Shown: positions 11,674-21,130 of the stretch, piece after piece
Position numbering within the stretch: the stretch's first letter is position 1
Layout: every line of letters starts with the position of its first letter
Origin: Prevotella herbatica
GTDB lineage: Bacteria; Bacteroidota; Bacteroidia; Bacteroidales; Bacteroidaceae
NCBI RefSeq assembly: GCF_017347605.1
Contig: NZ_AP024484.1
Span: 1,641,501 to 1,705,500 of the forward strand
Length of the DNA stretch: 64,000 nt
Reading direction: 5' to 3'
Notes under the pieces: model-generated
The model's database searches: none
Seen by the model: the letters and a program-made list of their open reading frames with translations, nothing else
Told to the model about the DNA's origin: nothing
Program-made: the position numbers and the translations under genes

Positions 11674-12660
11674 TTATTCCTTTAATATCTTTCGACAATC
11701 TTCAAGTATAGTCATCAGCTCGTCCATCTTTGTGGCTCTAAGCATCGCTATACGTGTTTGTCTGAAGTCTGGTATACCTTTGAATATAGGACTAGAAGCA
11801 AGATGTCTTCTAGTGTGAACGATTCCACGGTATTCATCAATTCGCTCAACGTTGATTTTCAGTTGCTCTTCAAGAATATCAATCTTGTCATCTAATGATA
11901 GTGGATTTGAGCCGTCTGTGATGCCATCAAGATATTCTCTCATATCCTTAAATACCCAAGGACTGCCGAATGTAGCCCTTCCTACCATCACTCCGTCCAC
12001 ACCATATTCGTCGAAGGCGCGTTTTGCCTCTTCAGGATTAGTGATGTCTCCGTTTCCAATGATAGGTATATTTATTCTTGGATTGTTTTTTACCTTACCA
12101 ATCAATGTCCAGTCTGCTTCACCGGTATACATCTGACTGCGTGTGCGTCCGTGTATGGTAAGAGCTTGAATACCGCAATCCTGCAACTGTTCAGCAAGTT
12201 CGGGGATGATAAGATCATCGTTGTCCCATCCAAGTCTTGTCTTAACTGTGACGGGAGTCTTTACAGCTTTCACAACGTTTCGTGTGATGTCAAGCAACAA
12301 AGGTATGTTCTTTAACATTCCTGCTCCGGCACCTTTACCAGCTACCTTCTTAACAGGACATCCAAAGTTAATATCGATAACATCAGGATGCACTTGTTCA
12401 ACAATCTTAGCAGCCTCTACCATTGACTCCACGTCACGACCATATATCTGAATACCTACAGGTCGTTCTTCATCGTTGATAGTCATCTTGCTTAGAGTTG
12501 CCTTAATGCTTCGTATTATGGCTTCGGCAGCTACAAATTCTGTGTACACCATAGCGGCACCATATCGCTTGCAAAGCATGCGAAATCCTACATCTGTTAC
12601 ATCCTCCATCGGAGCTAGAAACAAAGGGCGGTTGCCATAATCAATATTTCCTATCTTCAT
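11674..12660 (-). CDS. dusB: tRNA-dihydrouridine synthase (DusB family)
   Basis: A 328-residue FMN-dependent enzyme that reduces uridines in the D-loop of tRNA. The N-terminal LFLAPMEDVTDVGFRML is the family's flavin-binding opening. DINFGCPVKKVAGKGAG carries the conserved catalytic Cys. IQALTIHGRTRSQMYTG and GNGDITNPEEAKRAF and VMVGRATFGSPWVF follow in the order seen in DusB TIM barrels, then the helical C-terminal tRNA-binding domain. Length is normal for the family. It appears to be a single-gene unit with its own promoter and terminator. Confidence 0.95.
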   Translation of the reverse strand: MKIGNIDYGNRPLFLAPMEDVTDVGFRMLCKRYGAAMVYTEFVAAEAIIRSIKATLSKMTINDEERPVGIQIYGRDVESMVEAAKIVEQVHPDVIDINFGCPVKKVAGKGAGAGMLKNIPLLLDITRNVVKAVKTPVTVKTRLGWDNDDLIIPELAEQLQDCGIQALTIHGRTRSQMYTGEADWTLIGKVKNNPRINIPIIGNGDITNPEEAKRAFDEYGVDGVMVGRATFGSPWVFKDMREYLDGITDGSNPLSLDDKIDILEEQLKINVERIDEYRGIVHTRRHLASSPIFKGIPDFRQTRIAMLRATKMDELMTILEDCRKILKE

Positions 12661-12668
12661 ACAGGGTG

Positions 12669-12700
12669 CAAAGTTACAACAATTTTTCTATCCAAGCAAC
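12669..12700 (-). promoter_or_regulatory. Probable dusB promoter
   Basis: Minus-strand GTTG-N20-TAACTTTG. The -7 box ends only 9 bases before the start codon, so the dusB mRNA would have almost no leader. Confidence 0.55.
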
Positions 12701-12799
12701 GAATAATAAATATTAGGATTGCTCACGATTTCTTTAATACCAACCATAGTCCGTTATAATTTCTTGCTATAAGCATTTATAATATTAAAAGAGGTGTAA

Positions 12800-13144
12800 C
12801 TAATCAAGATATTCGATTATGTATGTTATTGCAAATACAAATGCGGTATAGCCTACGGCATAACCGCCAAGGTGATCTACATAGTCTAAGGAAAATCTGC
12901 GACCTTTATAATTTTTCTCATCTAGATGATTTAACCAGATATAAAAGACCCCACATGAAAGAGCATTTAGTATGACAATTATATTAATCATAATTGTGAA
13001 CACGCCCAGACATAAAAAATATACACCCAGACATATACGATTTTGTCTTTTATATGTTCTGAAAAATCGGCTAAAATGGGGAACAACCAGGATTAACAAT
13101 CCTGTAATAATATCTGCCAAACACCAATAAATATATGTTGTCAT
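12800..13144 (-). CDS. Small membrane protein of unknown function
   Basis: A 114-residue protein with three or four hydrophobic segments: about 8-24 (IITGLLILVVPHF), 37-70 (ICLGVYFLCLGVFTIMI and following) and 92-112 (GGYAVGYTAFVFAITYI). The central loop is charged (HLDEKNYKGRRF). I do not recognise a family. It stands alone between dusB and dprA, with a 109-base gap to the dprA stop. The hydrophobic pattern and the position in an otherwise gene-free gap support a real gene, but no functional statement is possible. Confidence 0.6.
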   Translation of the reverse strand: MTTYIYWCLADIITGLLILVVPHFSRFFRTYKRQNRICLGVYFLCLGVFTIMINIIVILNALSCGVFYIWLNHLDEKNYKGRRFSLDYVDHLGGYAVGYTAFVFAITYIIEYLD

Positions 13145-13253
13145 CCTTTTAGATTAAGAAGTAATAGCTATTCATTTTTTATAAAATAAAGACTATAAGA
13201 TAGTTCTTTTGTCTTATCTTTTTGATAGTATTTGCTTTTGTATACCAATATTT

Positions 13254-14384
13254 CTATTCTAGCAAATGATACACTCCACCTGGCAATGTTTTAACTAGTC
13301 CCTTCATTTCCATAGAAAAGAGTAGGGCAGTGAGGTGTCCTATTGCCATGCAACTGGTGACGCATAGCATATTTATCTGCTGGTCGTTTTCCTTTTGTAG
13401 AGCTTTCACCACTTGCTGTTCTTCTGCTGATAGTTGTGGAAACAGTTGTCGCTCTATTCCTTTACTGCGAGCTTCGGAGAGTTGCTTCCCGTTTTCCCAA
13501 CCCATAGCCTTTACCATATCATAGGCGCATGTGACGAGATTTGCTCCGTTGTCACGTATAAGGTTGTTGCAGCCTTCACTATACATAGCACCCACCGAAC
13601 CAGGAAACGCAAAGACGTCTCTATTGTAATCGCGTGAAAGGCGGGCTGTAATGAGGCCTCCTCCATGAGCAGCACTTTCAACCAGAATACAGGCATCACT
13701 CATCCCTGCTACTATTCTGTTTCTGCGCACGAAGTTCATCTTGTCAGCATTTGTGCATGTCATAAATTCAGAGAGCAGTCCTCCCTGATTTATCATTTTG
13801 GCAGCATCGTCCTTATGTGCTTGCGGATATAAATAGTCAAGTCCATGAGCAAGAACTCCAACAGTTTCAAAACCGTTTTGCAGAGCGTTGCGATGTGCAT
13901 GTATGTCAACACCATAGGCTAGACCACTTACGATAAGCGCATCTGGGCAATACTGCTTCAGATCAGCGACGAATCTTCTTATCATGTCCTGTCCGTAGAT
14001 GGTGCAACGTCTTGTACCAACGATATTTATGATCTTCTGATTGTTAAGGTTTGCGTTTCCACGATAAAACAGCACAAGCGGTGCGTCATCACATTCTGCT
14101 AGTCTTCGGGGATATTCTTCATCGTTGAGACAGAGTATCTTCACGTTGTTAAGTTCGTCCCATTTAATTTCCTCTTCAGCTCTGCGTTGCAGTTCGCTGA
14201 TATCTTTGAACGCATTAACAAGTTTCTGTGAAGCATCTGGTACAATCTCGCGGATGTCGTTACGATGTTCAAGAACGGAAGTAGCACTTCCTACTCGTCT
14301 ATACATTTCAAGCATTCCCGCAAGATTATAGAAGCCTATTCGGGAGAGAACAATGGTATTAAATTTTTCTTGTTGGTCAGTCAT
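13254..14384 (-). CDS. dprA: DNA-processing protein DprA
   Basis: A 376-residue DprA/Smf protein, which loads RecA on incoming single-stranded DNA during natural transformation. The Rossmann-like core shows IVGTRRCTIYG, SGLAYGVDIHAHRNAL, GLLSEF, AHGGGLITARLSRDYNRDVF and GSVGAMYSEGCNNLIRDNGA, all hallmarks of the family. A short N-terminal helical region precedes it and a winged-helix C-terminus (HLTALLFSMEMKGLV) follows. The start is set at the ATG inside ATGACTGA, overlapping the thioesterase stop by 8 bases, rather than 26 codons upstream, because MTDQQEKF matches a normal start and gives tight coupling. dprA occurs in most bacteria, so competence is not proved. Confidence 0.94.
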   Translation of the reverse strand: MTDQQEKFNTIVLSRIGFYNLAGMLEMYRRVGSATSVLEHRNDIREIVPDASQKLVNAFKDISELQRRAEEEIKWDELNNVKILCLNDEEYPRRLAECDDAPLVLFYRGNANLNNQKIINIVGTRRCTIYGQDMIRRFVADLKQYCPDALIVSGLAYGVDIHAHRNALQNGFETVGVLAHGLDYLYPQAHKDDAAKMINQGGLLSEFMTCTNADKMNFVRRNRIVAGMSDACILVESAAHGGGLITARLSRDYNRDVFAFPGSVGAMYSEGCNNLIRDNGANLVTCAYDMVKAMGWENGKQLSEARSKGIERQLFPQLSAEEQQVVKALQKENDQQINMLCVTSCMAIGHLTALLFSMEMKGLVKTLPGGVYHLLE

Positions 14385-14790
14385 TATCCCCTTCCATAAA
14401 TGGCTTGAAAGCTTTGTCGTAGTCTTCGCTGTTGCCGAGTCTACCGTTGATAAGACATACAAGTTCTACAGTGGCATGGAAGCTGAGTCGTTCGTCGCTT
14501 GCACGGAATAAATCGTGAGTGAAAATATATCTCACGCCTTCTTTCTTCAGTCCCATACGAGAGATGATTTCATCATCGCATTTAAGTGGTGTCTTGAATG
14601 ATAAGTTCATTCTTGCAACAACGGCATCAACACCTTGCTCGTGCATCTTCGCAAAACTCAGACCTGTAGATTTAAGAAAACGATGTCGGGTATGTTCTGT
14701 ATAGTGCAAATAATTTGCATTGTTAACTATCCCTTCTATATCACATTCGTAATCACGCACTTCCATGCGTGTTTCAAAAATATATTTCAT
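14377..14790 (-). CDS. Hot-dog acyl-CoA thioesterase (YbgC/4-HBA-CoA thioesterase type)
   Basis: A 137-residue single hot-dog domain protein that hydrolyses acyl-CoA esters. The start is placed at MKYIFETRMEVRDYE; an ATG eight codons upstream is possible but adds a segment with no family match. The motif ECDIEGIVNNANYLHYTEH corresponds to the YbgC catalytic motif (Asp followed by V-x-x-A-N-Y). The stop overlaps dprA, so the two are translated from one mRNA. Cellular substrate unknown; family members act on short- to medium-chain or aromatic acyl-CoA. Confidence 0.88.
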   Translation of the reverse strand: MKYIFETRMEVRDYECDIEGIVNNANYLHYTEHTRHRFLKSTGLSFAKMHEQGVDAVVARMNLSFKTPLKCDDEIISRMGLKKEGVRYIFTHDLFRASDERLSFHATVELVCLINGRLGNSEDYDKAFKPFMEGDND

Positions 14791-14963
14791 AATTATTTTT
14801 ATGTTAATACCCAATGATGAAATTGAATTCCATCTATATTTGGTTATGCAGTTATTATCTTCTTTTTATGGTAGATGAATATATTTTTATTCATTACTTT
14901 AAAAGTAATACCATTATGATAATAACGATATACATAACCAAATATTGCTTCGTATTAAGATTT

Positions 14964-15869
14964 CTAATTAGGAGCCTTAGCCGATACTTCCGACACAGCA
15001 TAAGCCGTAAAGAATCCTCTTGCCCCATTAGATATGTTGGTAGATATATTGGCAGGAGGTCCTCCAAACATAGGATTTGATCCATTCTTCTGGCTTGCAC
15101 ATTCATCAATAAAGTGATAGTAGGCCTTGCTTATATTACTAAATTCCACAACCATACTGTCGCCCGACGACATGAATATCATATCCTTAGCATCATCATC
15201 GCTGAATTTACTCTTATCACCCACATCGTTAAAGTTCCATACTGAGAGATTCTTTACATACTCACCATTAAGGCTTACGTCGTTAAACGCGATATACTTA
15301 CTTATCTTGTTATACCAAACTCCATTGATGCTATATTTGCCCATATAAAAGTTCTCTACATCTCCATCATCCTGAGCACTTATATTCAAAGAGTATAACG
15401 TATATTCGCCAACCTTCTTCTTAGTAATATTAAACGAGTCTACCTTCAGAGCCTTAGGCATATTACACTCAGCCGTGTACTCCTCATCGCTACCATCATT
15501 ATTAAAGTCCATCACAACCGATAGCCTATAATTCCATCCCGGTTTACCCATCATTGGGTCTTTGGTAGCATATATACCACTTCCCACAGAGTCCTGTGTA
15601 AGCACGTATGAGTTAGAAACCATCCCACTGTCCTCTTTCAGCGTAACGATAGCTTTAGCGATACGCTTATTCGTCTCCTTGTCGAAGTATGCACTTGAAC
15701 TGTTCACCTGAATCTGCTGCCTTATGTTCTGGTTTGTTATTGTGCCATATATTACTGGTACATAAGCCGAATTCTTAGTATCTATAGTTGTATCCTCAGT
15801 GCACGAAGATATAATCGCAATAAACAATAATGCGATTACAGACGCTGATATTGATCTTATTTTATTCAT
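14964..15869 (-). CDS. DUF4249-type outer-membrane lipoprotein paired with TonB receptor
   Basis: A 301-residue lipoprotein with lipobox AIISSC (Cys23). After the signal come a beta-rich domain (YVPVIYGTITNQNIRQ, IAKAIVTLKEDSG) and a C-terminal domain. The overall layout fits DUF4249, a Bacteroidetes family almost always encoded beside a TonB-dependent receptor. Here the receptor stop is 8 bases upstream, so both are one operon. A role as surface or periplasmic partner of the receptor is inferred from the pairing; the ligand is unknown. Confidence 0.75.
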   Translation of the reverse strand: MNKIRSISASVIALLFIAIISSCTEDTTIDTKNSAYVPVIYGTITNQNIRQQIQVNSSSAYFDKETNKRIAKAIVTLKEDSGMVSNSYVLTQDSVGSGIYATKDPMMGKPGWNYRLSVVMDFNNDGSDEEYTAECNMPKALKVDSFNITKKKVGEYTLYSLNISAQDDGDVENFYMGKYSINGVWYNKISKYIAFNDVSLNGEYVKNLSVWNFNDVGDKSKFSDDDAKDMIFMSSGDSMVVEFSNISKAYYHFIDECASQKNGSNPMFGGPPANISTNISNGARGFFTAYAVSEVSAKAPN

Positions 15870-15877
15870 TGTTCTAA

Positions 15878-18073
15878 TTAGAATTTAAAATTATAAGTTA
15901 CAGATGGTATCGCCCCAAATAGATAAGTCATCTTAGCCTGAGGATATCCGTCGGTTGTATTCTGATCAAAAGATGTCATCCACGGATTCTTGTGCCAATA
16001 CACATTGTAAACCGAGAACACCCACTCACCCTGATACCATCTCTTTGGATGCTTGTGTGGATGATACGTGGCAGATATATCCATACGATGATATGGTTCT
16101 TTACGTTCCTCACTCTTGCCCGAATATATAGGATAATACTCTCCGTTTATCTCCATTCTACCTGTAGGATAGGTTACTGGTGTACCCGTAGAGAATACCC
16201 ACTCGGCAGACACATCCCACTTTTTAGATAACTCATAAGATCCCAATATATTAATGCTATGCGTTTTGTCGTTAGGCGCCAGATAAGTCTTTCCGTTATT
16301 GATACCTGCTATCGTACGGTCGGTATGTGCCAAAGTATAATTAATGAATCCTGTCAGACGTCCTGTATTCTTTTTCACCATGATCTCCATACCGTAAGAT
16401 TTTCCCTTACCAGTTCTTATGTCGCCATCCAGTTTGTCATTAAGTAGAATCTGTGCATTGTCTTTAAAATCTATCACATTATTCATACCCTTGTAATATA
16501 ACTCTACAGAAGTCTCAATGGCATTATTCTTGAAGTTTCTGAAGTAACCCACCGAATATTGATTAGCTTCTTGTGGCTTAATGTTTGGACTAGCTGGGAA
16601 CCATAAGTCAAGAGGAGATCCTGAATCCGAATTATTGGCTATCTGAATAAACTGCGTGTTATGAGTAAAGTTAGCTTTCACCGATGACCATTCATTCAGT
16701 TTGTAAACCAGTCCAGCTCTGAATTCCGGTCTTATGTAAGTATGATATATCTTACCGCTGCCATATTCTGTAGCTCCTGTTACATCATAATTAGTATCAT
16801 AATGGTATTGCAACGTCTTTCCCATGTTTCTAAATGCCGTCAGTCTGGCTCCGAAGTTCACCGATATCGCCTTACTTAAGTTCTCTTCTACCCCAAAGTA
16901 TATGTTATGTTCAAGCGCATACGATTTGTTCATCTTGAAGTCAGGGTATCCTGCACGTGATATCATAGCAGGGTTAAACATGTGATATGTGGTCGTAGCA
17001 CCATATTGCAGATTCAGCTTGTCAGATATAGCGTGAGTGAAGTCAAGCCTTGCCTCTAAATTCTGGATGTCAGATTGCCATTCAGCCCTTGAGTCCGTAA
17101 CTTTCCAAGCCAAATCATAACTATATTTGGTATAATTCAGACTCAATCTAGAAAACAATTTATCCGAAAATACATGGTTCCAGAAAGCCGAAGCCACAAA
17201 GTTGCCATAACCTATATCGCCAAATGATGATATAAATCTGTCTCTGCCATTATATAGATTAAGTCCGATTTTGTCTGTCATTGACAGGCGATGAGAAACT
17301 TTGGCATTGAAATCATAAAAATATAGATACTCCTTTCTCTTCTCTGGGTCAGACGACATGCGCAGAAATACATCAGCATAACTGCGTCTGCCACTTACTA
17401 GCCAAGATGTTCTATCCCCAAGAGGACCCTCCAAAGTAAGTCTACTAGATATAAGTCCAATGCCACCAGCACCTTTCACTTTCTCTGGAGCATCGTCTTT
17501 CAGCTCTACATCTAATAGAGAAGATAATCGGCCGCCATATTTTATAGGCATATTACCCTTATACAGTTCAGCACTCTTCACCGCGTCATTATTAAATACA
17601 GAGAAGAAACCGAACATGTGTGATGCATTATATATATTCGTATTGTCAAGCAATATCAAGTTTTGGTCAGCACCACCACCTCTCACATTAAATCCGCTAC
17701 TTCCTTCAGACGTGCTTTGCACTCCTGGCAGTAGCTGAATAGCCTTCACAACGTCTATCTCACCCAGTAGCGCAGGAACCTTTTGTATTTCAGACCCTGT
17801 CAACTTTTGCACACCCATTCTGGTATCAGTGATGTTTGCTTCTTTTCTCTGCGATGTCACTACTACCTCATGGATATTCCGTTCGTATGATATTTTGTTA
17901 GAATCATTACCTGTGCTATCCCTGTTGATAACATTTATCTTTTTTCTCGGTTTAGTCTTCTGAGCATACAAATCTGTATAAGAAGAACAAATCACGAAAA
18001 AGCCTAATACCAATATTGGTAAAGAGTTTGAATTAGTTCTAAAAATCAATCCTAATGTTTTACTTAATGTCAT
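15878..18073 (-). CDS. TonB-dependent outer-membrane receptor (short N-terminus)
   Basis: A 731-residue receptor. A signal peptide ends near residue 38 (TDLYAQ). A plug domain follows at about 75-185: ALLGEIDVVKAIQLLPGV, GFNVRGGGADQNLILLDN and NASHMFGFFSVFN. The 22-strand barrel ends in a C-terminal FKF. Receptors that pair with DUF4249 usually carry a carboxypeptidase-like domain between signal and plug; here only about 35 polar residues separate signal peptide and TonB-box-like HEVVVTS, so that domain is missing. It may import an unknown chelated or small organic ligand; nothing nearby identifies it. Confidence 0.93.
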   Translation of the reverse strand: MTLSKTLGLIFRTNSNSLPILVLGFFVICSSYTDLYAQKTKPRKKINVINRDSTGNDSNKISYERNIHEVVVTSQRKEANITDTRMGVQKLTGSEIQKVPALLGEIDVVKAIQLLPGVQSTSEGSSGFNVRGGGADQNLILLDNTNIYNASHMFGFFSVFNNDAVKSAELYKGNMPIKYGGRLSSLLDVELKDDAPEKVKGAGGIGLISSRLTLEGPLGDRTSWLVSGRRSYADVFLRMSSDPEKRKEYLYFYDFNAKVSHRLSMTDKIGLNLYNGRDRFISSFGDIGYGNFVASAFWNHVFSDKLFSRLSLNYTKYSYDLAWKVTDSRAEWQSDIQNLEARLDFTHAISDKLNLQYGATTTYHMFNPAMISRAGYPDFKMNKSYALEHNIYFGVEENLSKAISVNFGARLTAFRNMGKTLQYHYDTNYDVTGATEYGSGKIYHTYIRPEFRAGLVYKLNEWSSVKANFTHNTQFIQIANNSDSGSPLDLWFPASPNIKPQEANQYSVGYFRNFKNNAIETSVELYYKGMNNVIDFKDNAQILLNDKLDGDIRTGKGKSYGMEIMVKKNTGRLTGFINYTLAHTDRTIAGINNGKTYLAPNDKTHSINILGSYELSKKWDVSAEWVFSTGTPVTYPTGRMEINGEYYPIYSGKSEERKEPYHRMDISATYHPHKHPKRWYQGEWVFSVYNVYWHKNPWMTSFDQNTTDGYPQAKMTYLFGAIPSVTYNFKF

Positions 18074-18643
18074 TTTGTTTGTTGCTTACCCGTTGACGAA
18101 ATTAAATTAGTGCAAATGAAACTCATCCTATGGGTTTGTTATTTTTTCTTGTTAATATATTTACGTAATTGTGAATACACTAATTTGTCTTGACAATCCG
18201 AGCAGACAATCCTTTAGCTTCTTTCTCATTAACATAAACTGATCCCAATGGGCTCATGTTACTTGCAGAACTTTACGTGTGTACTAAAGTTCATTACGGC
18301 CCATACGGCAAAAAATAAAATACTTAATCTTTTCATAATTATCAATGTTTATAGTAAAATTTATCTGTTCTACTTATATAACATGTATTTTGTATTTTAC
18401 CCCTATTCCCAAAAACATTTTTTTTCATTGTCTTTGTTATTTATATGTTTATAACGCTGATGTAGGGGCTTTTTATATATGTCCTTCAATAATTCAATAT
18501 GTTTTTTTACTATATTCAGATATCGCATCTGTTTATTTATTACCAGTGTCTATTTTTATATAACAGCCATTGGTCTTTATAATTTCTCATCTATTTCTAG
18601 GAATTTGCATTAAAACATCTTACGATATAAACACTACTCATCA
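18074..18643. other. 570-base AT-rich intergenic region
   Basis: It holds no convincing intact gene. The left part contains the decayed secreted-protein start listed separately; the rest (about 18340-18640) is very AT-rich with no clear structure or promoter match. Confidence 0.6.
18180..18336 (-). pseudogene. Possible decayed start of a secreted protein (two short frames)
   Basis: An ATG at 18336 opens a 25-codon frame, MKRLSILFFAVWAVMNF and onward, that looks like a signal peptide. It stops at 18259. The neighbouring frame is open just there and runs 25 codons from ATG 18257 (MSPLGSVYVNEKEAKG) to 18180. One frameshift would join them into a signal peptide plus the beginning of a mature chain. 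Both frames then end, so this is at best a gene relic. I cannot name the family. Confidence 0.3.
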
Positions 18644-19249
18644 TTATAAAAGGTCTATTTTGCTGTCTGCCTCCGTTATCTTTCTTTTCGGTTTGCATGG
18701 GCTGCCGAATGCGACATAGCCTGCAGGAATATCCTTTGTTACGACACTGCCTGCACCGATAACAGTTCCGTCACCGATAGTAACACCTCCTAAAATGACT
18801 ACATTTGATGCAATCCATACATTATTGCCAATATGAATCTCATCGGCATATTCAGAAACAGACACATGGCCATCTTCATATTTCATAGCCGTACGCTCTT
18901 CGGCTATCAGTGGATGATTAGTTGCCATGAGAGATACATTAGGACCAAACATAACATTATCGCCGATATAAATACGAGCATCATCCATTATCATGAGATT
19001 GAAATTTGCAAAGAAGTTATTTCCAATGAAAGTATGAGTTCCGTAATTAAATTGTATAGGACCTTGAAAATAGTACTTCTCTCCAATACTTCCTATAAAC
19101 TCTTTAATAATTGGCAATCTGGCTTTGTCATATTCATCCATAAGATTATATTTTCGGCATAGTTCATGAGTCTTATGTTTAATGTCACGCAGTTCTTTAG
19201 TGCGAGCATCAAATAACTTGCCTGCAAATATTCTTTCCTCTTCTGTCAT
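18644..19249 (-). CDS. Sugar O-acetyltransferase (maltose/galactoside acetyltransferase family)
   Basis: A 201-residue left-handed beta-helix acetyltransferase that moves an acetyl group from acetyl-CoA to a sugar hydroxyl. Residues 5-60 form the N-terminal Mac helical domain (GKLFDARTKELRDIKH). Hexapeptide repeats follow (YIGDNVMFGPNVSLMATNHP, IHIGNNVWIASNVVILGGVT, IGDGTVIGAGSVVTKDIPAG). The His in MATNHPL is the expected catalytic base. Length equals that of Maa/LacA enzymes. It is encoded alone, 80 bases before the DUF2851 stop. In vivo sugar unknown. Confidence 0.93.
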   Translation of the reverse strand: MTEEERIFAGKLFDARTKELRDIKHKTHELCRKYNLMDEYDKARLPIIKEFIGSIGEKYYFQGPIQFNYGTHTFIGNNFFANFNLMIMDDARIYIGDNVMFGPNVSLMATNHPLIAEERTAMKYEDGHVSVSEYADEIHIGNNVWIASNVVILGGVTIGDGTVIGAGSVVTKDIPAGYVAFGSPCKPKRKITEADSKIDLL

Positions 19250-19329
19250 ATTGTTCTTATTTTAAATTGGATATATAAGTAAACTAGAATAATCCCCCTA
19301 GCGTAAAATATTAATGATTAGATGTTATT

Positions 19330-20634
19330 CTAGCCTATTTTTTCGCCTTTAAGATATTCATATCCTATTCTGCACCTCAGGCAGTTCTTCTTGTCACAGT
19401 ATTCGTTTTTTAGTTGGATGAGAGCTTGTGAGTCTCCTGCATTATCAACTTTCAGTCCGCATTCTTTCCACATCCTTACGATATGATTGTTTTCTGCTTT
19501 CAGTTGTTCCAAAAAATCGAATGCTCGGTCGCAATATTTCTCTTTACTCTGATGCCTGCCGTATGCGAACAATACAGGGATTACTGTGTTTATCATCAGT
19601 AGGTTTAGTGAGAAAGGGGAGATATGCTTCTCGTTTTTTTCACTCTCAGAACCAAATGTGTAATGCGTTTCCCAATATGGTGTCACACCAGTGTGCATCG
19701 TGTTCATTGCTTCTTTTACTGTATCACATTCCACAATTTGACTGATGCTGCATTTAGCTGCATAATACAGATTCGCAAGTTGCGATATACGTATATGGGG
19801 AAAGTTCTGCGGGCGCAATCTCAGGAACCTCCACATATTACCGTCAATCTGTTGGAGTCCGAATTTATGTTTCAGATACAGATACTCGTTCTTCAACTTG
19901 TTGAAGTAACCATCAGCAATTGCATCATGATGATATTTCTCAGGAATGGTGTCCAAATCCAATAATCCAGCCTGCCCCATGAATATTGCTTCTATTTGGA
20001 AAAGGTTGTCACGGTGATGTGCAATGTCGTTAAGCGGAATACTCAAAGCCCATTGTTCAAATGCGTCACCATTAATGCCGAAACCGAAGTTGCGTGCTAA
20101 CGTAACAAAAAATCCAGCTTCCCAAGAACCGTTACATTGCTCAACTCTATTTATTATGGCATCTGTTTTCTGCTCAAGACGTTCCGTTTGCAGAGCACTC
20201 ATCCAAGAGTGAACCATTAAGTTGCTTAATTCGGGTATTATCTTGTAGCATGGAGGGTAGTTGTCTGTTGAAAGTAGTTCGGCATAATGTCGTGTTACAT
20301 GTTCAGGAACGTCAAGTTGCATTTGTGGAATACAATCACCATTTTGGTTTTTAACTTCCATATCAATATCACCGCAAACATGCAAAATGACATTATTATA
20401 TCTTTCGTCTTTGTCGTGTTTATGTAGATACCAGTCACTAGCTTTATCGTGTATCTCAACGTTTCCCACCCAAAGAGTGTCATCTATTTTTATTTTAGCG
20501 TTGAAGAAATCAGGACCGGAATTCATGTTGTGTAATCCGGAGTCAATTACTTCTACGTGGAGTCCTTTAGTGGTCTTCATCTCATGCAAAGGCAGCATTT
20601 TATGCTTCCAAACATAGTGTAGTAATTGTTCCAT
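19330..20634 (-). CDS. DUF2851 family protein
   Basis: A 434-residue cytoplasmic protein matching DUF2851, a family found widely in Bacteroidetes and of unknown function. Recognisable pieces are the opening MEQLLHYVWKHKMLPL, NSGPDFFNAKIKIDD, WVGNVEIHDKASDWYLHKH, NNVILHVCGD and the C-terminal cysteine cluster NEYCDKKNCLRCRIGYEYLK. The D-x-E/H pattern in the N-terminal part (NVEIHDKASDW, HKHDKDERYNNVILHV) resembles PD-(D/E)xK nuclease-like layouts, but I cannot prove activity. Transcription probably starts from the repeated promoter element just upstream. Confidence 0.85.
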   Translation of the reverse strand: MEQLLHYVWKHKMLPLHEMKTTKGLHVEVIDSGLHNMNSGPDFFNAKIKIDDTLWVGNVEIHDKASDWYLHKHDKDERYNNVILHVCGDIDMEVKNQNGDCIPQMQLDVPEHVTRHYAELLSTDNYPPCYKIIPELSNLMVHSWMSALQTERLEQKTDAIINRVEQCNGSWEAGFFVTLARNFGFGINGDAFEQWALSIPLNDIAHHRDNLFQIEAIFMGQAGLLDLDTIPEKYHHDAIADGYFNKLKNEYLYLKHKFGLQQIDGNMWRFLRLRPQNFPHIRISQLANLYYAAKCSISQIVECDTVKEAMNTMHTGVTPYWETHYTFGSESEKNEKHISPFSLNLLMINTVIPVLFAYGRHQSKEKYCDRAFDFLEQLKAENNHIVRMWKECGLKVDNAGDSQALIQLKNEYCDKKNCLRCRIGYEYLKGEKIG

Positions 20635-20662
20635 TATTTATAGTGGTATATAAGGTCTTTAA

Positions 20663-20749
20663 TTTATGCAAAGATATCGCCAGCGAGCGCAGAATCATCA
20701 AGTTTACTTGAATGTTATGCCGAGTGCAGCTTTATCTTATGCAAAGGTA
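20663..20749 (-). repeat. Dispersed promoter-bearing repeat, copy A
   Basis: About 87 bases that, read on the minus strand, match the sequence at 45767-45855 over most of their length. Shared cores are GCTGCACTCGGCATAACATT (one mismatch) and CTTGATGATTCTGC, ending in TATCTTTGCAT. The terminal TATCTTTG (20669-20676) is a -7 box 35 bases before the DUF2851 start. A second box, TACCTTTG, is at 20742-20749. Confidence 0.75.
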
Positions 20750-20853
20750 CGCTTTTATTTTTAACGTGAAAATAAACGCTATTATTATTATTATTTATTG
20801 TGAGAAGTAAAACGATCTTTAGAGCGATAATCAATAAACTATTATTAATAATA

Positions 20854-20881
20854 AAAGGAGTTACAGTAATGTAACTCCTTT
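20854..20881. terminator. Bidirectional terminator-like hairpin
   Basis: The arms AAAGGAGTTAC and GTAACTCCTTT enclose a 6-base loop with AT-rich flanks. The stem is the same as that of the tRNA-Met terminator at 45430-45459. It may terminate transcription leaving the island. Confidence 0.7.
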
Positions 20882-21130
20882 ATTATGATTTTGCCAATGC
20901 TTGAATAAGGTTTTATAATACACTTATCATGAACGCAATATCTATGTTCAAATAAAAGGCTTAACGATCTATTCTATTGATGAAGAAAACTCTGCAATAT
21001 ATCTAGAAGTTATTTGCAAAGGTTTGCTATGTATACTTTCTCTTTAAAGTAGAAAACCTTGCTCCAAACATATCTTTTATGCACTCCAAAAAGCTATTGC
21101 AATTATGTTTCCGTTGGTTATCTTCATCTT

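Larger units (their letters stand above)
20635..21130. other. Left edge of the accessory island, no gene
   Basis: A 496-base gene-free stretch. It contains the dispersed promoter-bearing repeat (copy A), an AT-rich run, a terminator-like hairpin and then unstructured sequence up to the membrane effector stop. Confidence 0.6.
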
